A stretch of 64,000 nucleotides of DNA from Sphingomonas sp. SORGH_AS_0879 (GCF_030819175.1 NZ_JAUTBJ010000002.1:1126001-1190000), one strand, 5' to 3'; positions 10,286 through 18,943 are shown, counted from the stretch's first letter. Made by a program: numbers and translations. Notes: generated by a model not told the origin, from the letters alone.

Positions 10286-10552
10286 TTATTCGGCCGCTGC
10301 GGCCAGTTCGACCGAGCAGAATTTACGGCCCAGCTTGCCCTCGTGGAACGAGACGCGACCATCGACGAGCGCGAACAGGGTATGGTCCTTGCCCATGCCC
10401 ACGTTGCGACCCGGATAGAACTTCGTCCCGCGCTGACGCACGAGGATGTTGCCGGCGATGGCTTCCTGGCCACCGAACTTCTTCACGCCAAGGCGACGAC
10501 CGGCCGAATCACGACCGTTGCGCGACGAACCGCCTGCTTTCTTATGTGCCAT
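10286..10552 (-). CDS. rpmA: 50S ribosomal protein L27
   Basis: 88-residue large-subunit protein whose N-terminal tail reaches the peptidyl-transferase centre. Starts [16 protein letters not shown] with no extra propeptide, then [17 protein letters not shown] and the typical basic core, ending in an alanine-rich tail. 43 nt after rplU, in the standard L21-L27 operon, followed by a strong terminator. Confidence 0.99.
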   Translation of the reverse strand: MAHKKAGGSSRNGRDSAGRRLGVKKFGGQEAIAGNILVRQRGTKFYPGRNVGMGKDHTLFALVDGRVSFHEGKLGRKFCSVELAAAAE

Positions 10553-10595
10553 TGCGAACTACTCCTGGATTTCGTTGGGGTGACGCGGCTGAAAT

Positions 10596-10895
10596 TCAGG
10601 CGCCGACCGACACGATCTTCAGGATCGTGTGCTGCTGACGGTGGCCGTTGCGACGACGATAGTTGTGGCGACGGCGCTTCTTGAAGACGATGACCTTGTC
10701 GGCCTTCGCCTGAGCGATGATCTCGGCGGCGACCGTGATGCCGTCGACCGCCTTCAGCTCCGAGCCTTCGCCCGCCAGCAGAACGTCACCCAGCGTCACC
10801 GACGCGCCGGCTTCGCCCTCGATCTTCTCGACGACGATCTTATCTCCGGCGGCGACGCGATACTGCTTGCCGCCCGTGCGCACGACTGCGAACAT
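10596..10895 (-). CDS. rplU: 50S ribosomal protein L21
   Basis: 99-residue ribosomal protein binding 23S rRNA. Begins [14 protein letters not shown], the conserved L21 opening, and carries the RNA-binding [16 protein letters not shown] near the C-terminus. A start 48 bases further upstream is open but adds residues not found in L21. First gene of the rplU-rpmA operon with a recognisable promoter about 65 bp upstream. Confidence 0.99.
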   Translation of the reverse strand: MFAVVRTGGKQYRVAAGDKIVVEKIEGEAGASVTLGDVLLAGEGSELKAVDGITVAAEIIAQAKADKVIVFKKRRRHNYRRRNGHRQQHTILKIVSVGA

Positions 10896-10957
10896 GGCTC
10901 TTATCACTTCCCAAATGCATGGCTCCCGCGCGGGAATGCCCACCGGGAAAGAAAGGC

Positions 10958-10986
10958 CAGCTAGGCAAAGGTGGCCGGATTGTCAA
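10958..10986 (-). promoter_or_regulatory. Probable sigma-70-type promoter of rplU-rpmA
   Basis: Reading the minus strand, TTGACA is followed after exactly 17 nt by TAGCTG, with transcription starting about 55 nt before the rplU ATG. The -35 is a perfect match and the -10 is partial, which is common in Alphaproteobacteria. The -35 is also half of an inverted repeat (TGTCAAC/GTTGACA, 22-nt loop). Confidence 0.55.
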
Positions 10987-11042
10987 CCAAGGATTCGATT
11001 CCCCCTTTAGTTGACAGTCAGGCAGCTATCGCTGCCGAGTAA

Positions 11043-11423
11043 TCAATGCCGGTGTTCGCGCCGCAACAGATAGCGTCCGTCGGCATAGCCGGTGAACAGG
11101 CCGTCGATGGCGGGATGCTCGATCGGCTCGTCGCTGTCGTCGTGCAGCAAATTCTGCTGGCTGACATAGGCGACATAGCTGGATTCGGCATTCTCCGCGA
11201 GCAGGTGGTAGAAGGGCTGGTCCTTGGCCGGACGGATCCGTTCGGGGATCGCGTCATACCATTCGTCGCTATTGGCGAAGACGGGGTCGACGTCGAAGAT
11301 CACGCCGCGAATGTCGAACATGCGGTGGCGCACCACCTCCCCGATCGCGAACCGCGCGGTCGCGACGATCGGCGCTTGCGCTTCCTGGCTCGGGGGCTGG
11401 GGGAGGGTGTCGGTAGGGTCCAT
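11043..11423 (-). CDS. hspQ: Heat shock protein HspQ (hemimethylated-DNA-binding YccV family)
   Basis: 126 residues. The conserved YccV/HspQ domain spans about residues 25-105: ARFAIGEVVRHRMFDIRGV, DEWYDAIPERIRP, QPFYHLL and SYVAYVSQQNLL. The first 20 residues are a proline-rich extension. In E. coli HspQ is a small heat-induced specificity-enhancing factor of Lon and was first described as binding hemimethylated oriC DNA; either role here is inferred from family. It is monocistronic in this window, and no promoter was resolved. Confidence 0.88.
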   Translation of the reverse strand: MDPTDTLPQPPSQEAQAPIVATARFAIGEVVRHRMFDIRGVIFDVDPVFANSDEWYDAIPERIRPAKDQPFYHLLAENAESSYVAYVSQQNLLHDDSDEPIEHPAIDGLFTGYADGRYLLRREHRH

Positions 11424-11552
11424 GGACCTGATTTAATGTCTTTGTCGCGTCGCACAAGTTTAGGCGCTTGCAATGGATAAAAAGCTGATCTAGGAGCGCG
11501 CCTCCAATCGATCAGCCCCATGCGGACCAGCGCCGCTACGGATCGTCCTCGC

Positions 11553-11642
<90 letters not shown>

Positions 11643-11849
11643 CTTACCCGACATGCCTGCACGAACCCATCCCGACGCGGCCCTTCGCCGCCGCCGGCTG
11701 CTTGCTTTTTTGCGAGGCGCAGGGGTAGCGGTACGCGCGGTTCGGACGCGAAATTAAGGGTTTAGCGTCGCGAGGCGATCCATCCTTCCCCTTGGCAAGG
11801 CGGCGCGTATCGGGGAAGGTGCCCCGATCCGGCGGAAAGGGGAGAGTGG

Positions 11850-14150
11850 ATGGCGGTGCGGGGGATGATGTTGGTCCTGGCGATGCTCTCCGCCAGCGCC
11901 TCGGCACAGCGGGCGACGGTCGACGATGTCGATCCGTTCATCGGCACGGGTGGCGAGGGGCACACCTATCCCGGCGCGGTGGCGCCCTTCGGCATGGTCC
12001 AACTGTCGCCCGATACCGATACCCAGTGTGCGCTGCGCGAATGCTACGCCCATGCCGCGGGGTATCGCCATGACGACCCGACGATCCAGGGGTTCAGCCA
12101 CACCCATTTCTCGGGCGCGGGGCATTCGGACCTGGGCGACCTGCTGGTCATGCCGGTGTCGGGCGACAACGTGCCGATGGACCCCGGCACGGTCGACAAG
12201 CCCGGCTATCGCTCCCCCTTCCGGCACGAGACGGAGGAGGCGCGGCCCGGCTATTATGCGGTGACGCTGGACGGGCCGGGTGTCCGTGCGGAGATGACCG
12301 CCGCGACGCGGGCGGGGGTGCATCGCTATCGCTTCCCCACGGGCAAGGCCGCGCATCTCGTCATCGATCTCCGGTCGTCGCTCTATGATTATCCGGGCAA
12401 GATCCTGTGGTCCGGGCTGCGGCTTCGTCCCGACGGCACGTTGACCGGGTTTCGCGAGACCCGGGGTTGGGCGCCGGGGCGCAAATTCTTCTTCGCGATG
12501 CGCTTTTCCGCGCCGCTGACCGGCCATGCGCTGGTCAATCGCGAGGCCGACGTGACCTATAAGGGCTTTCAGGGGCCGGGACGGGGCAGCGATGCGGTGG
12601 CGGAGCGGCTGGGCCGCGCGCTGATGGCGCGGCTCGACTTCGGTACGCTCGACACGCCGCTGGAAGTGAAGGTCGCGATCTCGGGCGTGGACGAGGCGGG
12701 GGCGATCGCCAATCTCGACAGCGAGCCGGGCGGCTTCGATGCGATCCGCGACCGGACCCGCGCCGCCTGGAGCCAGGCGCTGGGCGCGGTCGCGTTGGAG
12801 GGCGCCGCGCCGATGCGCCGCATGGTCGCCACCGCACTCTATCACAGCTTGCTCGCTCCCAGCGTCTGGAGCGACGGCGACGGTCGCTATCGCGGGCCCG
12901 ACGACCAGGTGCACCGGGCGGAGGGTTTCACCTTCCGCTCGACCTTCTCGCTCTGGGATACGTTCCGCGCCCAGCATCCGCTGCTGACCCTGATCCAGCC
13001 GGAACAGGTCAATGCCGAGATCGTCCGCTCGCTGATCGCCAGTCGGGAGGCCAGCCCCGATGGCATATTGCCGGTGTGGCAGTTCCATGGGCGCGAGACC
13101 TGGACGATGATCGGCTATCACGCGGTCCCCGTCATCGCCGATGCCTATATGAAGGGCATTCGTGGGTTCGATGCGAATGCCGCGCTGGACGCGATGGTCG
13201 CGAGCGCGCGCTATGCGCCCTATGGCGGCCTGGGCGAGTATATGAAGCGCGGCTATGTCCCGATCGACCGAGAGCCGGAGGCGGCGTCCAAGACGGTCGA
13301 ATATGCCTATGACGACTGGGCGATCGCGCGCATGGCGGCGGCGATGGGGCGGGGCGATATCGCCGCCGACTTCGCGAAGCGCGCGGGCAACTGGCGCAAC
13401 AGCTTCGATGCGAAGGCGGGTTTCCTGCGCGCGCGCAAGGCCGATGGAAGCTGGCGTGTGCCGTTCGATCCGACCGCGATCAACTATGGCTCCGATTATA
13501 CCGAGGGCAATGCCTGGCAATATAGCTGGTTCGTGCCGCAGGATCAGGCGGGGCTGTTCCGGACGATGGGCAACGACAAGGCGGTGGTCGCCAAGCTCGA
13601 CCGGATGTTCGACTATGACAACAGCAAGCTCGACTATAGCCATGCCGAGGATATCGCCGGGCTGATCGGCCAATATATCCATGGCAACGAACCCAGCCAC
13701 CATGTCGCCTATCTGTACAGCTATGCCGGGCAGCCATGGCGGACGCAGGAACGGCTGAAGCAGATCGTCGACAGCCAGTATAAGCCGACGCCGGACGGGC
13801 TGTCGGGCAATGACGATCTGGGGCAGATGTCGGCCTGGCTGGCATTCACGGCGCTGGGTTTTTATCCGGTCACGCCGGGGACGAACCAATATGTGATCGG
13901 TCGTCCCTTTCTGAACCGCGCCGTGCTGAACCTGCCCAACGGCAAGCGCTTCACGATCACGGCGGAGGGCTTGAGCGATGCCCATCGCTATGTCGGATCG
14001 GTGCGGTTGAACGGAAAGGCGCTGACGCGTGGGTTCATCCGGCATGAGGAGATCATGGCGGGTGGGACACTGGCGTTCGAAATGGCGGCGCGGCCCAATC
14101 GGGCCTGGGCGGTGGCGTCGAAGGATCGGCCTTATTCGATGAGCCGGTGA
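11850..14150 (+). CDS. GH92-family alpha-mannosidase, exported
   Basis: 766-residue glycoside hydrolase, by family a Ca-dependent exo-alpha-mannosidase (often alpha-1,2). Signal peptide at residues 1-20 (MMLVLAMLSASASAQ). The N-terminal beta-sandwich starts with VDPFIGTGGEGHTYPGAVAPFGMVQ, followed by the alpha-barrel with PVWQFHGRETWTMIGYH and VPVIADAY, and the family blocks GNEPSHH (about residue 613, containing the conserved acidic residue) and GNDDLGQMSAW...ALGFYPV (about 653). A GGGGAGAG ribosome binding site precedes the ATG. It stands alone, with no mannan-utilisation genes beside it, so it probably trims exogenous or recycled mannosides in the periplasm. Confidence 0.93.
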   Translation: MAVRGMMLVLAMLSASASAQRATVDDVDPFIGTGGEGHTYPGAVAPFGMVQLSPDTDTQCALRECYAHAAGYRHDDPTIQGFSHTHFSGAGHSDLGDLLVMPVSGDNVPMDPGTVDKPGYRSPFRHETEEARPGYYAVTLDGPGVRAEMTAATRAGVHRYRFPTGKAAHLVIDLRSSLYDYPGKILWSGLRLRPDGTLTGFRETRGWAPGRKFFFAMRFSAPLTGHALVNREADVTYKGFQGPGRGSDAVAERLGRALMARLDFGTLDTPLEVKVAISGVDEAGAIANLDSEPGGFDAIRDRTRAAWSQALGAVALEGAAPMRRMVATALYHSLLAPSVWSDGDGRYRGPDDQVHRAEGFTFRSTFSLWDTFRAQHPLLTLIQPEQVNAEIVRSLIASREASPDGILPVWQFHGRETWTMIGYHAVPVIADAYMKGIRGFDANAALDAMVASARYAPYGGLGEYMKRGYVPIDREPEAASKTVEYAYDDWAIARMAAAMGRGDIAADFAKRAGNWRNSFDAKAGFLRARKADGSWRVPFDPTAINYGSDYTEGNAWQYSWFVPQDQAGLFRTMGNDKAVVAKLDRMFDYDNSKLDYSHAEDIAGLIGQYIHGNEPSHHVAYLYSYAGQPWRTQERLKQIVDSQYKPTPDGLSGNDDLGQMSAWLAFTALGFYPVTPGTNQYVIGRPFLNRAVLNLPNGKRFTITAEGLSDAHRYVGSVRLNGKALTRGFIRHEEIMAGGTLAFEMAARPNRAWAVASKDRPYSMSR

Positions 14151-14230
14151 GGGGGCCTTGCGGGACAGGCCGAGCCCGTTGGTTGGTCTGCTGACCGTTT
14201 GCGAGGAACGGCGAACGCATCCGCCTTTCC

Positions 14231-14342
14231 GCTCCCCTCCCGCAGGCGGGAGGGGGTGGGGGAGGGCCTCTTCACCGGGCCGCGTCGCCCGGGGCTGGGC
14301 CCCCACCCCAAACCCCTCCCTCTGCCGGGAGGAGGGGCTTTT
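14231..14342. repeat. Inverted pair of palindromic repeats (family A)
   Basis: Two opposed copies of the cctcccgcaggcgggagg element with a ggtgggggaggg tail, the right copy diverged (cctccctctgccgggagg). They lie between the GH92 gene and the BCCT remnant and can form a strong hairpin, possibly the 3' end of the GH92 transcript. Confidence 0.8.
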
Positions 14343-14415
14343 CGCGCTGTTCCCCCGCATCGATGCGGCTTTTCGCGCTGATCGGGGTTAAGAACCTATC
14401 ACGTTGGAAACTCGT

Positions 14416-15141
14416 ATGAACGCGCGCGTCTTCTGGGGCGCCAGTGGCGTCGTCGCGGCGATGCTGGTCACGACCTTGCTGATGCCCGGCACCGCCGACC
14501 ACGCTTTCGAGGCGGCGCAGAACTGGACCATCGTCATGTTCGGATGGTTCTACATCGCCTCGGTCGCGATATTCCTGGTCGTGGTGCTGGCGATGCTGTT
14601 CGCGGCGGGCATGGGGATCGGCCTGATGTATGTCGCGGTGGCCGAGCCGATCCAGCATCATGTCGCTCCGCCCGATGTTCAGCCCGACACGATCACGGTC
14701 AGGATCGCGCTCATCGCGCTGGTCATGGTTGCGGCGACCCTGTCGGTGCTGAGCGGCGCGGACCGGGGGATCAGGCGGTTGCCGGAGATGAACCTGATCC
14801 TCGCCATCCTGCTGATGTTCGTCGTGCTGGCGGTGGGGCCGCCCCTGTTTCGACTGCGCGCGCTGGTGCAGAATTTCGGCCTGTACCTCGACCATTTCGT
14901 CAAGCGCACCTTCACCCGCGACGCCTATGAGCCGGGGGCCTGGACGCTTCTATTGGGCGTGATGGCTCAGCGCGCGCGAAGATCGGGGAGATGGGTGAGG
15001 AAATTGGCGATCTCGCGTCGTCGCAGCCCTTCCTCGGCGAACTCGCCATCCACCCCAAGCCGCCAGCGTAGCGCGCGGCTGTCCGGTGCGTCGTGCAGCG
15101 CCTCCAGGTCGGCGGCGCGTGCCTCCACCTCATCCTCATGA
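14416..15141 (+). pseudogene. Internally deleted BCCT (betaine/carnitine/choline) transporter remnant
   Basis: The frame carries BCCT signatures in the right order but with long stretches missing: WTIVMFGWFYIASVAIFLVV, then directly MLFAAGMGIGLMYVAVAEP (the part between, with the SWF segment, is absent), then after HHVAPP a jump over several helices to ITVRIALIALV, LSVLSGADRGIRRLPEMN and LVQNFGLYLDHFVKRTFTRDAY. After about residue 184 similarity ends, and the frame continues only as antisense to the next gene. Four or five membrane helices remain of the usual twelve. All deletions keep frame, so a short membrane protein could still be made, but transport activity is unlikely. A TTG 12 bases upstream is an alternative start. 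Normal BCCT length is about 500-700 residues. Confidence 0.7.
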
Positions 15142-15809
15142 TCGGCCAGACCCGCCTCGACCAGATCGGCGGCCTGCGCGGCGACGGCGACGGCGATTTC
15201 GCGTAGCGCCAGTTCGGGATGATATTGCACGCCCCAGAAGACGCCGCGATCGAACCGGATTTCCGCGGCCTGTACCCGCGTGACGGCGTTGCTGGCCAGC
15301 AGGGTCGCGCCGGGTGGTAGCTCCAGCACTTCGTCGCCATGGATCGCGGGTGCGTCCCAACTGCCCGGTCGCCCTGCCAGCAGGGGATGGGAGCGCCCGT
15401 CCTCCGTCGCGCTGATCCGGCGGGCGATCATCGCTTCCATCCGCTCGGGCATCTTGCGCACCCGCCCGCCGGCGGCGGCGACCGCGATCTGGAGGCCGGC
15501 GCAGGAGCCGAAGGATGGCAACCCCGCCGCGAAGACGCGCCGCATGAAGTCGAGCTGCCGCCGGACCTCGGGCGTGTCGTCATAGACATGCATGGGCGAG
15601 CCGGTCAGGAACACCGCATCATAATGCGCCAGCCGCTCGACCGACATTGCCGTGTCGTCGTCCGCCGGGGAGACGATATCGGTCTCCGCACCCGGCCGCA
15701 TCTGGCCAAGCGTGGCGGCATAGGTTTCGCCGGAGCTTTTGCCCGCACGCCGGCGGCGCGCCTCGCGTTCTTCCGGCAATTCGCTCTGGGCTATCAGATA
15801 ATGGGGCAC
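14967..15809 (-). CDS. Class I glutamine amidotransferase-like protein
   Basis: About 280 residues with a class I GATase fold: FLTGSPMHVYDD, nucleophile elbow SFGSCAGLQIAVA (catalytic Cys), IHGDEVLELPPGATLLASN and the His-Glu pair in GVQYHPEL. Resembles stand-alone GMP-synthase-like amidotransferases that take ammonia from glutamine or hydrolyse gamma-glutamyl bonds; the acceptor is unknown. A GTG start was chosen (GAAAG before it); an ATG 27 bases upstream is possible. The C-terminal region of about 50 residues after the domain is variable. It is divergent from the radical SAM gene across 130 bp, and its 3' end overlaps the dead end of the BCCT frame. Confidence 0.82.
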   Translation of the reverse strand: MPHYLIAQSELPEEREARRRRAGKSSGETYAATLGQMRPGAETDIVSPADDDTAMSVERLAHYDAVFLTGSPMHVYDDTPEVRRQLDFMRRVFAAGLPSFGSCAGLQIAVAAAGGRVRKMPERMEAMIARRISATEDGRSHPLLAGRPGSWDAPAIHGDEVLELPPGATLLASNAVTRVQAAEIRFDRGVFWGVQYHPELALREIAVAVAAQAADLVEAGLADHEDEVEARAADLEALHDAPDSRALRWRLGVDGEFAEEGLRRREIANFLTHLPDLRAR

Positions 15810-15939
15810 GCTCGACTTTCGATGGTGAGGCCGCATAACGCGCCGAAGGTCGTAAGTTTCGAAAAAGGCATCAAAAGTCTTACGTGCGCATCGCCGCCGA
15901 TTTGGCGGACCGACCGGCGGTGCGGATCGTTCAGGCGGA

Positions 15940-17031
15940 ATGGCAAGCGCAGCGAACCCCGTAGGGACGGACGACAGAGCGGCATGGCGCCCGAGGCGGT
16001 TGCTGGTCACGCGGTCGGCGATGACCTTCGCGCATGGCCGCGCCATCGTCCAACGGGCCGAGGCGCGGGGTGTCGAGATCGTGGCGCTGCCCGGCGACCG
16101 GCTGGCGCTCGACCTGCCCGACGATCCGCGCCGCGCCTATGCGGCGGCCAAGTCGACGCTCGCGGTCGTGGTCGCGCCCCCGTCGAAACGCCGGTTGCAG
16201 CCCATCGCCCCCAGCGCCGACTGGCGGGTCGATCTGGCGGAAGGCTGTCCGGCGCATTGCACTTATTGCTATCTGGCCGGGTCGCTGAAGGGCCCGCCGA
16301 TCACGCGGGTCTATGCCAATCTCGACGAGATACTGGACGGGCTTCCCGCCTATCTGGGGCAGGGGACGATCACCTCGCGCAATCGCGACCGGGTGCATGA
16401 GGGGACGACGTTCGAGGCGTCCTGCTACACCGATCCGCTGGCGCTGGAGCCGATCACCGGATCGCTCTCCGCTGCCATCGCCCGGTTCGGTGGCTGGGAG
16501 GCGCCGGTGCAGCTTCGTTTCACCACCAAATTCGCGGATGTCGGCCCCTTGCTGGGGATCGATCACCAGCGGCGGACCCGTATGCGCGCCTCGATCAACC
16601 CGCGCCTGTTCGCACGGTTCGAGGGCGGGACCGCGCCGGTCGCCGAGCGGCTGGCGGCGCTGCGGCGGATGGCGATGGCGGGATATCCCGTCGGCCTGAC
16701 CATCGCGCCGATCATCGCGGCGGAGGGCTGGCGGCAGGCTTATGGCGAGTTGCTCGCCGATGCGGGGGCGGCGCTTCGGGGCGTGCCGGGGCTCGACCTG
16801 ACGATCGAACTCATCACCCATCGCTTCACATCGGGGTCGAAGGCGGTGCTGGACAGCTGGTATCCCGGCTCGTCGCTCGACATGGGGGGCACCAACCGCG
16901 TCACCAAGCGGACCAAGTTCGGCACCGAGAAGCAGGTCTATGACGTGGCGACGATGCGCGACTTGCGCCGCTTTTTCGAGGAGGGGATCGCATCGGCCCT
17001 GCCGTCCGCACGCATCCTGTATTGGACATGA
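15940..17031 (+). CDS. Radical SAM protein of the spore photoproduct lyase (SplB) family
   Basis: 363 residues. The radical SAM cluster motif is Cys103-x3-Cys107-x2-Cys110 (EGCPAHCTYCYL), the spacing of spore photoproduct lyases. The N-terminal PRRLLVTRSA resembles the SplB opening and supports the long start. Cys162 in TTFEASCYTDPLALEPITG lies where SplB has its hydrogen-donor cysteine (Cys141 in Bacillus), inferred from local similarity. SplB repairs the 5-thyminyl-dihydrothymine lesion of spores, and homologues occur in non-sporulating Alphaproteobacteria with unproven function. The downstream phosphoesterase gene overlaps its stop by ATGA, implying joint action. Confidence 0.85.
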   Translation: MASAANPVGTDDRAAWRPRRLLVTRSAMTFAHGRAIVQRAEARGVEIVALPGDRLALDLPDDPRRAYAAAKSTLAVVVAPPSKRRLQPIAPSADWRVDLAEGCPAHCTYCYLAGSLKGPPITRVYANLDEILDGLPAYLGQGTITSRNRDRVHEGTTFEASCYTDPLALEPITGSLSAAIARFGGWEAPVQLRFTTKFADVGPLLGIDHQRRTRMRASINPRLFARFEGGTAPVAERLAALRRMAMAGYPVGLTIAPIIAAEGWRQAYGELLADAGAALRGVPGLDLTIELITHRFTSGSKAVLDSWYPGSSLDMGGTNRVTKRTKFGTEKQVYDVATMRDLRRFFEEGIASALPSARILYWT

Positions 17032-17528
17032 CGATCTTTTTCACCGCCGATACGCATTTCGGCGATCACCGGACCATCAATATCCAGAAGCGCCCCTTCG
17101 CCAGCGTCGCGGAGATGGACGCGCTGTTGATCGCGCGCTGGAACGCGGTCGTTGCGCCGGGGGATGTGGTCTGGCACTTGGGCGATGTCGCGCGCCGTGC
17201 GGAAGACGTGCCCGATCTGCTGGCGCGGCTTCACGGCACCAAGCATCTGTTGCGGGGCAATAACGATCCCGAGGCCACGATCATGGCGGACGGCTGGTCC
17301 AGCACCGGGGATTATGCCGAAATCGAAGTGGATGGACACAGGCTGATCCTGTGTCATTATCCCTTTCGAAGCTGGAACGGGCAGCACAGGCGGGCGATCA
17401 ATCTTCATGGACACAGCCATGGTCGCCTGAAGCCGATGCTCCGCCAATTCGATGTCGGCGTCGATACGCATGATTTTATGCCCGTCACGCTCGAACGACT
17501 TCTGACAACGCCAGGAAATGTGCAATAG
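17028..17528 (+). CDS. Calcineurin-like metallophosphoesterase
   Basis: 166 residues with all metallophosphatase blocks: FTADTHFGDHR (Asp, His), GDVVWHLGDVA (bridging Asp), LLRGNND (Asn), CHYPF (His) and LHGHSHGR (His-x-His). A compact dimetal hydrolase of the short YfcE-like type, with substrate unknown. The ATG overlaps the stop of the radical SAM gene (ATGA), so it is made from the same mRNA; nucleotide or DNA-end processing would fit but is inference. Confidence 0.88.
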   Translation: MTIFFTADTHFGDHRTINIQKRPFASVAEMDALLIARWNAVVAPGDVVWHLGDVARRAEDVPDLLARLHGTKHLLRGNNDPEATIMADGWSSTGDYAEIEVDGHRLILCHYPFRSWNGQHRRAINLHGHSHGRLKPMLRQFDVGVDTHDFMPVTLERLLTTPGNVQ

Positions 17529-17536
17529 ACAGCGCC

Positions 17537-17734
17537 ATGCTCAAGACCCGAATGAAACGCATCGCCGATCGCCAGGCCACGACCGCAAAAACGGTGGCCC
17601 GGATCGAGGCGTCGATCACCGCCTTGAGCAACGAGGATCTGCTCGACCTGGCCGATATCTTCAACCGCGATCCGCGCTCGCCGCTGGGCGACATGGCCTT
17701 TGCCGAGATGGCGAAGCGGGGGATTTCGCTGTGA
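17537..17734 (+). CDS. Small helical hypothetical protein
   Basis: 65 residues, starting 9 nt after the phosphoesterase stop, so likely in the same transcript. Composition is soluble and helical with a basic N-terminus (MLKTRMKRIADRQ) and an acidic middle (NEDLLDLADIFNRDP). No recognised domain. Its coding probability rests on close spacing and on amino acid composition; the ribosome binding site is weak. Confidence 0.55.
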   Translation: MLKTRMKRIADRQATTAKTVARIEASITALSNEDLLDLADIFNRDPRSPLGDMAFAEMAKRGISL

Positions 17735-17758
17735 GGCGGGTCTTGCGGGCTTCGGGCC

Positions 17759-18016
17759 ATGGGATCGGCTGACGCGATGGCCGCTTTCGACGACAGTTTC
17801 GATCCCGCCCTGGGCGCGGCGTGCAACCGCCTGGCGGCCTGGGTCGAAACCTTGCCGCAAGGCGTGACGATCGATCCCGCCTCCGGCCTCAGCGAAGACG
17901 ATCTCGCGTTGATCCTGCGCCACCTCCACGCCACGCGGCATGACGGGGCGGGGCAGCGGGGTGCGGCACCGCCCCCGGCGGCACGGGCTTCGGTACCGGT
18001 GACGGCCAAGGGCTGA
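17759..18016 (+). CDS. Hypothetical protein
   Basis: 85 residues, with an acidic, probably folded first part (FDDSFDPALGAACNRLAAWVETL, then ASGLSEDDLALILRHLHAT) and a low-complexity alanine/proline tail. An internal ATG 18 bases downstream (MAAFDDSF) is an equally good start. No family recognised. It is in line with the small genes around it and could be cotranscribed. Confidence 0.5.
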   Translation: MGSADAMAAFDDSFDPALGAACNRLAAWVETLPQGVTIDPASGLSEDDLALILRHLHATRHDGAGQRGAAPPPAARASVPVTAKG

Positions 18017-18122
18017 CCCGCTCCAAAGACGGACCTGAAATAATATTTCCGTCGCTGGGCACGGCTCCGGCGGCGTTGCGGGACGTTCTGTGCATGGCCG
18101 ACGCCAAGCCAGTGGAGCCCGC

Positions 18123-18287
18123 ATGTCCGATACGTCCAGCCCCGTCCCCCATCCGCCCGCCACCCCGCAGGACGACGAGGCGGAAGCCAAGCCGGACGAG
18201 GCGGCCACGGACCGGGCCCCGCCCGCCGATGCGACCATTGCCAAGCGGGCCGAGGACGAGGCCGCCGATCTGGGCGATTTCGCCTGA
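18123..18287 (+). CDS. Small acidic disordered protein
   Basis: 54 residues rich in Asp, Glu, Ala and Pro (PATPQDDEAEAKPDEAATD), without hydrophobic core or membrane segment. A GGAG ribosome binding site precedes the ATG. No known domain. Similar short acidic proteins follow at 18782 and 47676, and such proteins are typical of sphingomonad stress regulons (inference). Confidence 0.55.
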   Translation: MSDTSSPVPHPPATPQDDEAEAKPDEAATDRAPPADATIAKRAEDEAADLGDFA

Positions 18288-18322
18288 CGCCCAAACCCCA
18301 TTTCACACCGGGAGCAGACAGG

Positions 18323-18691
18323 ATGGAAGACGAACGCCTTTGGAGCTTCGAGGAAAGCCTCTGGACGGAGGGACCCGACAATTACCGGGAAAAGGTCGAT
18401 CCCGAAGTGGTCATGGTGCTGCCGCGCCCGCCCTTCGTCCTGGCCGGTAGCGCCGCGATCGACGCGGTGGCCGATACCCCCGTCTGGGGCCGTGCCGAAT
18501 TGACCGAACGTCAGGTGTCCCGCCCGCAGGAGGGGCTGATCGTCATCGGCTATCATCTCGCAGCCAGCCGCGGCGACGAAGAATATCAGGCGCATTGCAC
18601 CTCCGTCATCCGTCGCCTGGAACATGAGGTGTGGCGCGTCGTCCAGCATCAGCAGACACCGTTGCTGGCCAAGGCGCTGACCAGGGATTGA
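18323..18691 (+). CDS. NTF2-like (DUF4440-type) protein
   Basis: 122 residues of the SnoaL/DUF4440 cone-fold type: MEDERLWSFEESLW opening helix, KVDPEVVMVLPRPPFVLAGSAAIDAV, a strand pair around LIVIGYHLAASRGDEEYQAHCTSV, and the closing strand EVWRVVQHQQTPL. Members bind small ligands or act as subunits, and no catalytic residues are evident. A GGAG(C)AGACAGG stretch gives the ribosome binding site. 35 nt after the preceding small gene. Confidence 0.75.
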   Translation: MEDERLWSFEESLWTEGPDNYREKVDPEVVMVLPRPPFVLAGSAAIDAVADTPVWGRAELTERQVSRPQEGLIVIGYHLAASRGDEEYQAHCTSVIRRLEHEVWRVVQHQQTPLLAKALTRD

Positions 18692-18781
18692 TGCGATGGG
18701 GTCGGGGTCGCCATGCTCCGACCTCATAGGGCGCGGAACGTCCGAGGCGCCGCGCGCATTGGGTCGATCAGGAGAGACGCC

Positions 18782-18943
18782 ATGACCGACCCGATCAAAC
18801 CCACCACCGAAACCCGCGACCCCAATCTGTCGACTGAGCATCAAAAGGATGGCGACGCCCGCCGCCCCAGCGATACGCTCGACCGGGGGCAGGGAAGCAC
18901 CGAAGGGCGGGACGCGCCGAAGCGCAAATCCTCGCTGACATAA
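18782..18943 (+). CDS. Small hydrophilic hypothetical protein
   Basis: 53 residues, all polar (DPIKPTTETRDPNLSTEHQKDGD), predicted disordered, resembling hydrophilin-type stress proteins. A strong AGGAGAG ribosome binding site precedes the ATG. A GGAAC box with CATT 15 nt later lies 43 bp upstream, a partial match to the alphaproteobacterial general stress (EcfG) promoter. Confidence 0.6.
   Translation: MTDPIKPTTETRDPNLSTEHQKDGDARRPSDTLDRGQGSTEGRDAPKRKSSLT

Noticed and set aside
11010..11040. Plus-strand TTGACA near 11011 as a promoter
   Set aside because: No -10-like sequence at 16-18 nt, and the downstream gene hspQ is on the other strand. It is more likely the partner arm of the inverted repeat at the rplU promoter.
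11754..14360. An 868-codon open frame on the minus strand opposite the GH92 gene
   Set aside because: Antisense shadow produced by high G+C codon usage. Its translation is rich in Arg, His, Pro and Gln with no motifs, while the opposite strand encodes a complete GH92 enzyme with signal peptide.
14272..14895. Minus-strand frame of 207 codons opposite the BCCT remnant
   Set aside because: Gln/His/Arg-rich shadow. The plus strand carries transporter-like membrane segments.
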